The notes under the pieces were generated by a model, which did not search any database, was not told the origin of the DNA, and saw nothing but the letters and a program-made list of their open reading frames with translations. The position numbers and the translations under genes were made by a program. A stretch of DNA of 9,151 bases from Deltaproteobacteria bacterium (GTDB lineage Bacteria > Myxococcota > Myxococcia > Myxococcales > 40CM-4-68-19), in NCBI GenBank assembly GCA_018266095.1, contig JAFEBC010000818.1, positions 1-9,151 of the forward strand, written 5' to 3'. Each line of letters begins with the position of its first letter. Position 1 is the stretch's first letter. Below are positions 1-7,266 of the stretch, piece after piece.

Positions 1-1220
<1,220 letters not shown>

Positions 1221-1224
<4 letters not shown>

Positions 1225-1763
1225 GCACCCAACCGTCCACGCGGCTGCTGGCGCAGTTCGACAGCGAGGACTCGGTGCTGGCGGCCACCCGCGCGGTCCG
1301 CGAGCGCGGCTTCACCATCGAGGACGTCTACGCGCCCTACGCGATCCACGGCATCGACGACGCCATGGGCCTTCAGCCTTCGCGGCTCACCTGGGTCACT
1401 TTCCTCGCGGGCCTCACGGGGCTCGTCAGCATGCTCTCGTTCGAGGTGTGGACCTCGGCCGTCTCCTGGCCGCTCAACGTCGGCGGCAAGCCCTTCGCGA
1501 GCGTGCCCGCGTTCATCCCCGTGGCCTTCGAGTTCACCGTGCTCTCGGCGGGCCTCTGCACCGTGGCCGCCCTGCTCCTGCGCGCGAAATTGTGGCCCGG
1601 CCGCGCCCCGCCCGTGCTCCCGCGCGTGACCAGCGATCGCTTCGCGCTGGTCACGCTCCTCCCGGCGCCCGACCGCGAGCCCGAGCTTCGCGCCCTGCTC
1701 GCGCCGCACACGCCGCTCGAGATCTCGCTCGACGCCCCGGCCCCGAAGGCGGTGACGCCATGA
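1221..1763 (+). CDS. actD: Alternative complex III subunit ActD (DUF3341 membrane protein)
   Basis: A 180-residue protein of the DUF3341/ActD family, a small membrane subunit of ACIII with no cofactor of its own. The N-terminal soluble part (1-55) has the family pattern of a segment beginning LLAQFDSEDSVLAA followed by DVYAPYAIHGIDDAMGL (35-51). Two membrane helices follow, at about 56-75 and 97-120, separated by the conserved loop WPLNVGGKPFASVPAFIP (83-100). A short Pro-rich soluble tail closes the protein. The length is normal for the family. The ATG at 1221 overlaps the actC stop (ATGA) and has an AGGAG Shine-Dalgarno at 1209-1213, so both coupling and direct initiation are possible. A longer open frame begins at 138, but it runs inside actC in another frame and its upstream part is only an Arg/His/Ala-rich shadow. 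Confidence 0.95.
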
Positions 1764-2332
1764 ACCACCCGCTGCGCCTCCTCACCATGCTCGCGCTCGC
1801 CTGCACCTCCGCGTGCGTCGCCTGCGGCACCGACGAGCCGCTCGAGCCCGGCCGCGAGTACGTCAAGGACATGATCGACTCCGTGCCCTACGACTCGTTC
1901 TCGCCCAACCCCGTGCTGCGCGACCACAAGACGCTCCAGCCGCCCGCGCCCGGCACGCTCGCGCTCGGCGTCGAGCCCTTCGACTACGCCGCCACGCCCG
2001 AGGACGCCCTGCGCGCCGGCCGCGAGCTCACCAACCCGCTCACGTCGACCCCTGAGTCCATCGCGCGCGGCGACCGCGTCTTCCACACCGTCTGCTACGT
2101 CTGTCACGGCGACCGCGGCGCCGGAGACGGCCCGGTGATCCCCCGCTTCCCGCGCCCGCCCTCGCTCACCGCCGCGCACGCCAAGGGCCTGCCCGACGGC
2201 CAACTCTTCCACATCATCACCCGCGGCCAGGGCCTGATGCCCTCGCACGCCGCGCAGGTGCGCCCCGACGACCGCTGGCGCGTCATCCACTACCTCCGCT
2301 CGCTGCAGGCGGGCGCTGGAGGCAGCCCGTGA
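1760..2332 (+). CDS. actE: Alternative complex III subunit ActE (lipid-anchored mono-haem cytochrome c)
   Basis: A 190-residue periplasmic cytochrome c subunit of ACIII, expected to carry electrons from the complex toward its acceptor. The N terminus is a lipoprotein-type signal with Cys at 15, 19 and 22. None of the three sits in a perfect lipobox; C22 (CVAC, followed by Gly-Thr-Asp) or C19 is most likely the lipidated residue. A linker containing DMIDSVPYDSFSPNP (38-52) is typical of ACIII/SO-associated cytochromes. The class I cytochrome domain covers about 98-185, with one haem motif CYVCH (C112, C115, H116) and a likely axial Met160 in GQGLMPSH. The ATG at 1760 overlaps the actD stop as ATGA. 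No strong Shine-Dalgarno precedes it, so its translation probably depends on actD. Confidence 0.94.
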   Translation: MNHPLRLLTMLALACTSACVACGTDEPLEPGREYVKDMIDSVPYDSFSPNPVLRDHKTLQPPAPGTLALGVEPFDYAATPEDALRAGRELTNPLTSTPESIARGDRVFHTVCYVCHGDRGAGDGPVIPRFPRPPSLTAAHAKGLPDGQLFHIITRGQGLMPSHAAQVRPDDRWRVIHYLRSLQAGAGGSP

Positions 2333-3504
2333 GCCCGACCTCGCTCCCCGAACCGCGCCCGCTCCTCTCGGGCCCCTGGCAGCGCACGCTCCTCTTCGTC
2401 ACCGCCGCGGGCTTCGGCGCCGCCCTCCTCGGCCTCGTCCACTCCCCCGAGCGCTCCCTGTCGGCGCTCCTCGCCGCCGCGGTGCTGCTGATCACGGCGT
2501 CCCTGGGCGGCCTCGCCTGGCTCGCGCTCTTCCACGTCGCCAACGCCGGCTTCTTCGTCGCCTTCAAGCGCGTCCTCGAGGGCCTCGCGCTCCTCGTCCC
2601 GCTCGGCGGCGGCCTGCTGCTCCTGCTCCTGCCGGGCGCGCCCACGCTCTACGGCTGGGTCCACTCCTCCGCGTCTGATGCCGTCGTGCACGGCCGCGGC
2701 GCGTTCCAATCGCTGCCCGCCTTCGCCCTGCGCATGGTGCTCGCGCTCGCGCTGTGGACCTTCTTCGCCCTCGCGCTGCGCCGTGAATCGCGCCGCCAGG
2801 ACCTCGACGGCGACCTCGCGCACACCCGCCGCTCCGTCGCGCTCTCGGCCGTCTTCCTGCTCCTGGGCGGCTACACCATCAGCCTCGCCGGCATGGATTG
2901 GCTGATGAGCGCCGACCCGCACTGGGCCAGCACCATCTACGGCTTCTACACCATCGGCGGCGTGCTCCAGACAGGCGCCGCCGTGACCGCGCTCGTCGTC
3001 CTGGCCTTGCGCCGCGCGGGCCGCCTGCCCGAGGTGAACCACAGCCACCTGCACGACCTCGGCAAGATGCTCTTCGCCTTCTCGACCTTCTGGGCCTACC
3101 TCTGGTTCTCGCAGTACCTGCTCATCTGGTACGCGAACCTCCCCGAGGAGACGGCGTGGATCCTCGCGCGCACCCGCGGCGGCTGGGCGCCCGTGTTCTA
3201 CGGCAACCTCGTCATCAACTGGGTCGCGCCCTTCCTGCTGTTGCTCCCGCGGCCGGCCAAGCAGGCGCCCGTGCACCTCGCGCGCGTGGCCTCGCTGGTG
3301 GTGGTGGGCCGCTTCGTCGACCTGTGGCTGCAGGTCGCGCCCGCGCGTCAGCCCGAGGTGCCGCTGTTGCCCTGGGTCGAGCTCGGGGCCCTGCTCGGCG
3401 CCACCGCGCTGTTCGTGCTCGTGCTCGCGCGCGTCCTCGCCTCGGCGCCCCTGCTCGCGCGCCAGGATCCGTACCTGGACGAGGCGCTGCACCACCACAC
3501 GTAG
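2329..3504 (+). CDS. actF: Alternative complex III subunit ActF (second NrfD-like membrane subunit)
   Basis: A 391-residue polytopic membrane protein, the second quinol-site-type subunit of ACIII, paralogous to ActC. About ten hydrophobic helices are visible, starting with 19-36, 46-68 and 82-102. Signature segments are GGYTISLAGMDWLMSADPHW (180-199) and HLHDLGKMLFAFSTFW (240-255), then the WFSQYLLIWYANLPEE stretch (259-274) and GNLVINWVAPF (292-302). The C terminus ends in a short His-rich tail (HHHT). The start is GTG at 2329, overlapping the actE stop as GTGA, with GGAGG at 2318-2322 six bases upstream. This is probably the last act gene: the next gene is an unrelated thioredoxin after 79 nt. 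The length is close to that of known ActF proteins. A long open frame on the opposite strand of this gene is a compositional shadow. Confidence 0.94.
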   Translation: MSPTSLPEPRPLLSGPWQRTLLFVTAAGFGAALLGLVHSPERSLSALLAAAVLLITASLGGLAWLALFHVANAGFFVAFKRVLEGLALLVPLGGGLLLLLLPGAPTLYGWVHSSASDAVVHGRGAFQSLPAFALRMVLALALWTFFALALRRESRRQDLDGDLAHTRRSVALSAVFLLLGGYTISLAGMDWLMSADPHWASTIYGFYTIGGVLQTGAAVTALVVLALRRAGRLPEVNHSHLHDLGKMLFAFSTFWAYLWFSQYLLIWYANLPEETAWILARTRGGWAPVFYGNLVINWVAPFLLLLPRPAKQAPVHLARVASLVVVGRFVDLWLQVAPARQPEVPLLPWVELGALLGATALFVLVLARVLASAPLLARQDPYLDEALHHHT

Positions 3505-3539
3505 GCCCCGCGCGCGTTCGCAGCGCCGACGCAGGGCCT
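3503..3539 (+). terminator. Imperfect stem-loop at the actF stop codon (possible operon end or attenuator)
   Basis: AGGCCC (3503-3508) pairs perfectly with GGGCCT (3534-3539). After one C/A mismatch, GCG (3510-3512) pairs with CGC (3530-3532), leaving a 17-nt loop. The stem begins inside the actF TAG stop codon. No T-run follows, so this is not a canonical intrinsic terminator. It could slow polymerase or protect the 3' end of the act mRNA, or be chance pairing in GC-rich DNA. Confidence 0.3.
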
Positions 3540-3572
3540 TGTCGACGCGCCGCGAGTGGTTACGCTCGCTTC

Positions 3573-3578
3573 AGGAGG
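3573..3578 (+). promoter_or_regulatory. Shine-Dalgarno AGGAGG fixing the thioredoxin start
   Basis: A perfect AGGAGG lies five bases before the GTG at 3584. It favours that GTG over the in-frame TTG at 3539, which has no comparable site and would add 15 residues that do not resemble the start of thioredoxin-2 proteins. Confidence 0.8.
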
Positions 3579-3583
3579 CGCCC

Positions 3584-4030
3584 GTGTCCATCCATCGTTG
3601 CCCGGCCTGTGGTCAGCTCAACCGCATCGGCGGCCCCCGCGCGGGCACGCCCTCGTGCGGCAAGTGCAAGAGCACCCTCGACCTGTCGGGAGCTCCCCAG
3701 GAGGTCGACCCGACGGCGCTCCACGACGCCATCCGGCGCTCGCCCGTGCCCGTGCTGGTCGACTTCTGGGCCCCTTGGTGCGGCCCCTGCCGGACCGCCG
3801 CGCCCATCCTGGATCGCCTGGCGAGAGAGCGCGCGGGCCGGATGCTCGTGCTCAAGATCGACACCGAGCGCCATCCGGCCGCGAGCCAGGCCTTCGGCAT
3901 CCAGGGCATCCCTTCATTCCTCTTGTTCCGCGCTGGCGCCGAGACCGCCCGCCAGGTCGGCCTGCCGCCGCCCGCCGAGCTCGCGCGCTGGATCGACGGG
4001 AACCTCACGGCCCCGTCGGCGCACGCCTGA
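3584..4030 (+). CDS. trxC: Thioredoxin 2 (TrxC-like) with N-terminal zinc ribbon
   Basis: A 148-residue cytoplasmic thiol-disulfide oxidoreductase. The N-terminal zinc-binding module has Cys pairs C6-P-A-C9 and C25-G-K-C28, the spacing seen in E. coli Trx2, where the zinc finger tunes redox behaviour under oxidative stress. The thioredoxin fold follows from about residue 40, with FWAPWCGPC (61-69; redox pair C66/C69) and the cis-proline at P110 in GIQGIPSF. The start is the GTG at 3584, giving MSIHRCPACG at the N terminus. Adding the in-frame upstream TTG would give 163 residues with an atypical leader. The gene lies 79 nt after actF on the same strand and converges on the SRPBCC gene with only 30 nt between stops. 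Whether it is cotranscribed with act is undecided. It lacks a signal peptide, so it is not an obvious exported cytochrome-maturation thioredoxin. Confidence 0.92.
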   Translation: MSIHRCPACGQLNRIGGPRAGTPSCGKCKSTLDLSGAPQEVDPTALHDAIRRSPVPVLVDFWAPWCGPCRTAAPILDRLARERAGRMLVLKIDTERHPAASQAFGIQGIPSFLLFRAGAETARQVGLPPPAELARWIDGNLTAPSAHA

Positions 4031-4060
4031 GACCAGACGCGACCCGAGTGAACTCTGGCC

Positions 4061-4846
4061 TCAGCGCCTGGCCCCGCGCGACCCGGCATCACCCGCGCCC
4101 GCACCGTTCACGTCCGCGCTGACAGGCGGGCTCAAGGCAGCAGCAGGCCCGAGCGCAGCCGGACCCTGTGCAGCGCCCTTCGCAGCCTCATCGCGCCGCC
4201 GCTCCATCTCCGCGCGCACCTCGCCGAGCAGCCGCGCCGCGTTGTCCCGCAGCGCCGGCCCGACCACCAGCTCCGGCATCCGCACCCGCGCCCTCGCGCG
4301 CAGCGAATACGCGACCCTCACCCCGCCCGCGACCGGCGCGATGGTCCAGCTCCCCTCGTACCGCTCGAAGTCCACGCGCGCGACGTCGTGGAACCGCACG
4401 GCCTCGCCCGCCACCTCGCGCACGTCCAGCCGCACCGACAGGTCCTTCGAGAACAGCCACACCTTCACCGCCGCCTGCTGCTCGAGCACCACCCCATCCG
4501 ACCGGTGCCCGCTCACGTGGCTCGCGCGGATGCTGGAGCCGAACAGCGACATGTGCTCGTAGTCCGTGAGCACCGCGAACGCCAGCTCCCGCGACAGCCC
4601 GTGCACCTCGAACGCGCCCTCGACGGTCGACTCGCCGTCGTCGAGCCGCGCCTTGACCTCGACGCCCTGCGCGCCGCCGTCCGCCTGCGCGCCGCCGTCC
4701 GCCCGCGCGCCGCTGGTCCAAGAGAGCGCCGCCAGGCAAGCGAGCACGAGCAGCGAGACCTGCCTCGAGACCTGCCGCGCGCCCAGCCACGCCCCGCTGC
4801 GCCGAACCACCTCGAGCCCGCTCATCCGCGTCTTCATCGAGCCCAT
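4061..4846 (-). CDS. Exported SRPBCC (START/cyclase-like) family protein
   Basis: A 261-residue protein. The start chosen is the ATG at 4846, because GGAGG (4853-4857, minus strand) sits six bases before it. A longer frame from 4906 has no such support. A basic N terminus is followed by a hydrophobic stretch (about 31-45) and ARA-D, suggesting a Sec signal cleaved near residue 49. A 6-residue repeat ADGGAQ x2 follows. Residues about 60-215 look like an SRPBCC/polyketide-cyclase fold: VEGAFEVHGLSRELAFAVLT, DYEHMSLF, an alternating beta pattern (FERYEGSWTIAPVAGGVRVA) and a long C-terminal helix (LRDNAARLLGEVRAEMERRR). These folds bind hydrophobic ligands or lipids, and no catalytic residues can be named. 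The tail is low-complexity Ala/Gly/Pro. It lies 85 nt downstream of the porin gene on the same strand, so both may share a transcript. Confidence 0.75.
   Translation of the reverse strand: MGSMKTRMSGLEVVRRSGAWLGARQVSRQVSLLVLACLAALSWTSGARADGGAQADGGAQGVEVKARLDDGESTVEGAFEVHGLSRELAFAVLTDYEHMSLFGSSIRASHVSGHRSDGVVLEQQAAVKVWLFSKDLSVRLDVREVAGEAVRFHDVARVDFERYEGSWTIAPVAGGVRVAYSLRARARVRMPELVVGPALRDNAARLLGEVRAEMERRRDEAAKGAAQGPAALGPAAALSPPVSADVNGAGAGDAGSRGARR
4668..4703. repeat. 18-bp tandem duplication within the SRPBCC gene
   Basis: Two identical 18-bp units (4668-4685 and 4686-4703) encode the hexapeptide ADGGAQ twice, just after the predicted signal-peptide cleavage site. The following bases resemble a partial third copy. 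The unit is a multiple of three, so copy change would keep the frame and only alter linker length. Confidence 0.85.
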
Positions 4847-4880
4847 GACCGACCTCCACGTCGTTCCCTCGAAGCAGCGA

Positions 4881-4912
4881 CGCGCCGCGCGGGATGCAAT
4901 CCGCACGGCGCG
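4881..4912 (-). other. Intercistronic stem-loop between the porin and SRPBCC genes
   Basis: A near-perfect hairpin in the 85-nt gap. On the forward strand, CGCGCCG (4881-4887) pairs with CGGCGCG (4906-4912). After one C/A mismatch the stem continues through GC pairs and one bulged G to GAT (4893-4895), which pairs with ATC (4899-4901) around a GCA loop. No T-run follows in the minus direction. It may act as a processing or partial termination site that lowers SRPBCC expression relative to the porin, but this is inferred only from position and structure. Confidence 0.5.
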
Positions 4913-4931
4913 CCTCGTCTTGCGTCCCGAC

Positions 4932-6221
4932 TCAGAACTGCGCCTGCAACATCAGCCGGCCCTCGACGATGTTCTGCCGCGTCGACGTGCCGCCGTTCGC
5001 CAGCACGCTCGTCTCACCTGGCAGCTCCGTCCCCACGTAGGCGCCCACGTTCTTCTCCGTGAACACCGGCGCCTGGAAGAGGATGGGCAGCTCGGCGACG
5101 ATCTTCAGCCGCTCTCCCTTCAGGAACCAGGTCGCGCCCGGCGTGAACTCGTGGATGGGCTGTCCGCCGGTCACCTGCGTGCCCTTGTAGTTGAACTGCC
5201 CGTCCGGCCGCAGGAGCACGTACCGCGCGCCCACCAGGAAGTCGTCGAAGAGCACACCGCCCTGCGCCCGCAGACCCGACATCTCCACCGAGCCGAACTT
5301 GTTGGCGTACTTGCCCCAGTTGAACTCGGCCTCACCCGCGAGCGTCGCCGCGCCCATCGGCACCCGCACCGCCGCGTCCGCCCCGACCTGCGCCAGCGTG
5401 CCCTGATCGAACGGCGCCTGCGCGATGTACGGGTTCCAGTTGCTGTCGATGAGCAGTGACTTGTCGATGAGCTTCACGTTCAACACCGTCGAGTGCCCGA
5501 CCAGCGAGTCCTTGGTGTAGAGCGCGTTCACGAAGAAGGCGCCCTTCATCTGGCTGATGCCCTTCGACTCGGCGCCGTCCGCGTGCAGGATGAACGGATC
5601 GTCATCCACGTCACCGATGCCCACGCGCGCCACCAGCATCGGCACGCCGATCTTCTCCGGCAGATAGTGCTGCGGAGGCACGTCGCGGCCGCCGCCCGTG
5701 AACACGCCGGCGATGAGCGTCATCGGCCCCGGCTTCGACACGATGGCGAGGCCGACGTCACGCCCCACCTTGAAGCCCGCGTAGTCGATCGACGTGTCGC
5801 CGAACTGCGTGTACGCGTCGTAGGTCAGGCCCTCGCGACCGTACGGCACCTTGAACTGGCCGACCTTCACGTACGTGGTCTTGCTCGAGAAGAGCGGGAT
5901 GTTGAAGTAGAAGTCGAGCAAGCCGAGCGACACGCCCGTCGTCGCCGCGATGGCGTCCTCGCCGCCGAGCGCGAGCTCAGAGTAGAACGACACCTGGTCG
6001 TAGCGGCCCGACACCCGCAGGCGCCCCGCCTTCATGAAGAGATAGGTGCGCGCGTCGTTCTTGTACGGGTCGTCGAGCTTCTGCCCGAAGCCCAGCACCT
6101 GGATCATCCCGCCGACGTTGAGCTCGGCGTCCTCCGTCTTCACCACCGGGACTTCCGCGCGGGCGGCGCCCGACGCCGCGACGGCCGCAGCCAGCGCGCA
6201 CATCGCAAGGGCCTTGTTCAT
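4932..6221 (-). CDS. Outer-membrane porin, OprO/OprP (Porin_O_P) family-like
   Basis: A 429-residue outer-membrane beta-barrel protein. The start is the ATG at 6221, with GGAG (6228-6231) six bases upstream. A Sec signal peptide (MNKALAMCALAAAVAASGAARA) is likely cleaved after residue 22. The barrel begins with LNVGGMIQVLGFG (34-46) and alternating strands. GQFKVPYGREGL (121-132) and FKVGRDVGLAI (150 onward) match the segment pattern of phosphate-selective-type porins O and P. The chain ends in a terminal Phe (LMLQAQF), the usual barrel-assembly signal. Total length is close to that family. Substrate cannot be told: many members of this family are not phosphate-specific. It is transcribed toward the SRPBCC gene and is preceded by a candidate sigma-54 promoter, which would make it a regulated rather than housekeeping porin. 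Confidence 0.85.
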   Translation of the reverse strand: MNKALAMCALAAAVAASGAARAEVPVVKTEDAELNVGGMIQVLGFGQKLDDPYKNDARTYLFMKAGRLRVSGRYDQVSFYSELALGGEDAIAATTGVSLGLLDFYFNIPLFSSKTTYVKVGQFKVPYGREGLTYDAYTQFGDTSIDYAGFKVGRDVGLAIVSKPGPMTLIAGVFTGGGRDVPPQHYLPEKIGVPMLVARVGIGDVDDDPFILHADGAESKGISQMKGAFFVNALYTKDSLVGHSTVLNVKLIDKSLLIDSNWNPYIAQAPFDQGTLAQVGADAAVRVPMGAATLAGEAEFNWGKYANKFGSVEMSGLRAQGGVLFDDFLVGARYVLLRPDGQFNYKGTQVTGGQPIHEFTPGATWFLKGERLKIVAELPILFQAPVFTEKNVGAYVGTELPGETSVLANGGTSTRQNIVEGRLMLQAQF

Positions 6222-6255
6222 GACATGCTCCGATCCTGGAGCGGTCGACGTCGCC

Positions 6256-6291
6256 CGCGAGGGCACACGCTCGCTCCGTCGAGCCCTCGCG
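6256..6291 (-). promoter_or_regulatory. 9-bp inverted repeat in the predicted porin leader
   Basis: CGCGAGGGC (6256-6264) and GCCCTCGCG (6283-6291) are perfectly complementary across an 18-nt spacer. If transcription starts near 6313, this forms a leader hairpin ending about 25 nt before the Shine-Dalgarno. A second pairing, GCCCGCG (6253-6259) with CGCGGGC (6298-6304), shares four bases with it, so the two cannot both form fully. It may be an RNA element or a DNA operator. Confidence 0.45.
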
Positions 6292-6323
6292 AGATTGCGC
6301 GGGCTCGTTCTGAGCGACTGGAT

Positions 6324-6340
6324 TGCAACGACCCGGCCAA
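6324..6340 (-). promoter_or_regulatory. Candidate sigma-54 (-24/-12) promoter for the porin
   Basis: Read on the minus strand the sequence is TTGGCCGGGTCGTTGCA. The consensus is YTGGCACG-N4-TTGCW, so the GG and GC pairs have exactly the required spacing and only two of the consensus bases (the A and C of CAC) differ. The predicted start of transcription is about 6313, giving a leader of about 92 nt to the porin ATG. Sigma-54 promoters need an enhancer-binding activator, and myxobacteria encode many of them. Confidence 0.5.
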
Positions 6341-6413
6341 CTCCCGGATCAGGGCGTTCTCCCTCTGAAACCCACGCCCAGCGCGGCCTCGCGTGGCTCC
6401 CGGACGCGCAGGC

Positions 6414-6442
6414 TTTGCGACCCCTCCCCCTCGACGCGCAAA
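6414..6442. promoter_or_regulatory. Dyad TTTGCG-N17-CGCAAA, possible activator site
   Basis: TTTGCG (6414-6419) and CGCAAA (6437-6442) form a perfect 6-bp dyad with a 17-nt spacer. Its centre is about 115 nt upstream of the start predicted from the sigma-54-like element, within the usual range of enhancer-binding-protein sites. It could equally serve the divergent plus-strand gene or be chance. Confidence 0.25.
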
Positions 6443-6517
6443 ATCAGCACCTGCCACCTTCGATTCTCGGTCGACCTTCCGATACAGAACATCTCTCCAG
6501 CGTGAGACACACGGCCC

Positions 6518-7015
6518 ATGGATTGGTCTGGGGCGCGTGAACGGCTGGGGGCGGAGCTCATCGGCGCACGCGGGACGATTGCACACCGCTGGCGTCTCTT
6601 GCTGGCCGAGGCCGGGCAGGCGGCCACCTCGCTCGAAAGCCTGGTGCAGGAGCTCGTGCTCCAGGCCGGCGCCGCGCTCGCCGACGGCCAATCGCCCGAC
6701 GCCCCGTGGACCCGCTGCGGCGGCATCCTGCGCATCGACGCCCACTCCGGCGAGACCGTGCTCACCACCGAGCTCACCACCCTGTGGAAGGCCATGTCGC
6801 AAGAGCTGCAGCGCCTCTGCCTGACCATCGAGGAGGAGCGCGCCGCGGCCGAGGTCCTGGCCCGCCAGCTCGACGCAGCCCTGCGCGGCGCCGCCGCCGA
6901 GGTCGCCAACCTCGTCTACGGCACCGAGCCCAAGGAGCCCTCGCTCCGCTTCGGCGGCGTCAAGGTCCTCGTGTGGCCGTCCGCCGTCGAGAGCGCCACC
7001 ACGCAGGCCGCGTAG
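6518..7015 (+). CDS. Uncharacterised mainly helical cytoplasmic protein
   Basis: A 165-residue protein that I do not recognise. It has no signal peptide or membrane helix. The N-terminal half is helical (about 1-55), then a linker leads to PWTRCGGILRID (63-74) and HSGETVLTTELTTLWKAM (76-93). A long charged, possibly coiled-coil helix runs through about 84-134 (QELQRL, IEEERAAAEVLARQLDAALRG). The last segment, LRFGGVKVLVWPS (143-155), looks like a beta strand pair. The layout (helical bundle, small central element, long helix) is reminiscent of sensory or regulatory N-terminal domains, but no output domain is present and I assign no function. Codon choice matches neighbouring genes, which supports it being real. 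The ATG at 6518 has no strong Shine-Dalgarno. It is divergent from the porin and shares its control region. Confidence 0.75.
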   Translation: MDWSGARERLGAELIGARGTIAHRWRLLLAEAGQAATSLESLVQELVLQAGAALADGQSPDAPWTRCGGILRIDAHSGETVLTTELTTLWKAMSQELQRLCLTIEEERAAAEVLARQLDAALRGAAAEVANLVYGTEPKEPSLRFGGVKVLVWPSAVESATTQAA

Positions 7016-7068
7016 CGCTTCCGGCGTCAAGAAGTTGACGGAACGATCCGCGCGCGCATCCTGGCCGC

Positions 7069-7266
7069 ATGATCCCTCTCTCGTCGCCCCCACCCTCGCG
7101 CAGCAGCGTCTCTTGGCACCACGCCGTCCAAGGCCGTGACGGCGAAGGTGCGCTGCGCAGCGACCCGTCGCTCCCGTTCATCTCGTACTACCTGGAGATG
7201 GCCGAGGAGATCCTGCGCCGCGCCGAGGACCAGCGCCCTTACTGGCCGCCGGGCCTGCAGAAGTAA
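7069..7266 (+). CDS. Possible small protein of 65 residues
   Basis: A short frame 53 nt after the preceding gene on the same strand. It has a Ser/Pro-rich start (1-13), a charged middle, and a distinctive tail in which a helix (YYLEMAEEILRRAEDQ, 40-55) is followed by an aromatic Pro-rich end (PYWPPGLQK). The tail has G/C-ending codons and a protein-like pattern; the first part is less convincing. An in-frame stop at 7036-7038 limits the start to the ATG at 7069 or a later codon. No clear Shine-Dalgarno is present. The gene ends at a TAA that lies at the edge of a tandem repeat. I do not recognise a family. It may be a small adaptor or a non-coding stretch. Confidence 0.45.
   Translation: MIPLSSPPPSRSSVSWHHAVQGRDGEGALRSDPSLPFISYYLEMAEEILRRAEDQRPYWPPGLQK

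Larger units (their letters stand above)
6222..6517. other. Divergent intergenic region between the porin and the 165-residue protein gene
   Basis: A 296-nt gene-free region that must hold the promoters for two divergent genes. From left to right it holds the porin Shine-Dalgarno (6228-6231), a 9-bp inverted repeat (6256-6291), a sigma-54-like element on the minus strand (6324-6340) and a TTTGCG/CGCAAA dyad (6414-6442). The most AT-rich patch (about 6479-6494) lies before the plus-strand gene, but I cannot define a convincing -35/-10 pair for that gene. Confidence 0.6.

Noticed and set aside
2290..3498. A 402-residue open frame on the minus strand opposite actF
   Set aside because: It mirrors actF almost end to end and is rich in Arg, Glu, Gly and Ala in low-complexity runs, as expected for the complement of a GC-rich gene. 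The actF frame has clear family signatures.
3539..3566. TTGTCG-N16-TACGCT as a sigma-70-type promoter for the thioredoxin gene
   Set aside because: The -10 match is poor and the start would fall on the Shine-Dalgarno, leaving almost no leader.
3539..3583. TTG at 3539 as the thioredoxin start
   Set aside because: It is in frame but lacks a Shine-Dalgarno, while GTG at 3584 has a perfect one and gives a normal thioredoxin-2 N terminus.
4031..4060. CCAGA/TCTGG pairing between the thioredoxin and SRPBCC stops as a terminator
   Set aside because: Only 5 bp with a 17-nt loop and no T-run; too weak to support.
2898..4562. A 554-residue plus-strand open frame spanning actF, the thioredoxin gene and part of the SRPBCC gene
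   Set aside because: It crosses three recognised genes in other frames and is dominated by Arg/Ala/Pro runs; no domain is visible.
6218..6226. A two-codon frame (ATG TCA TGA) overlapping the porin start codon
   Set aside because: Its ATG is one base from the GGAG site, too close for normal initiation, so it is probably accidental.
7035..7063. TTGACG as a -35 element for the 65-residue gene
   Set aside because: No acceptable -10 sequence is found at 16-18 nt spacing.
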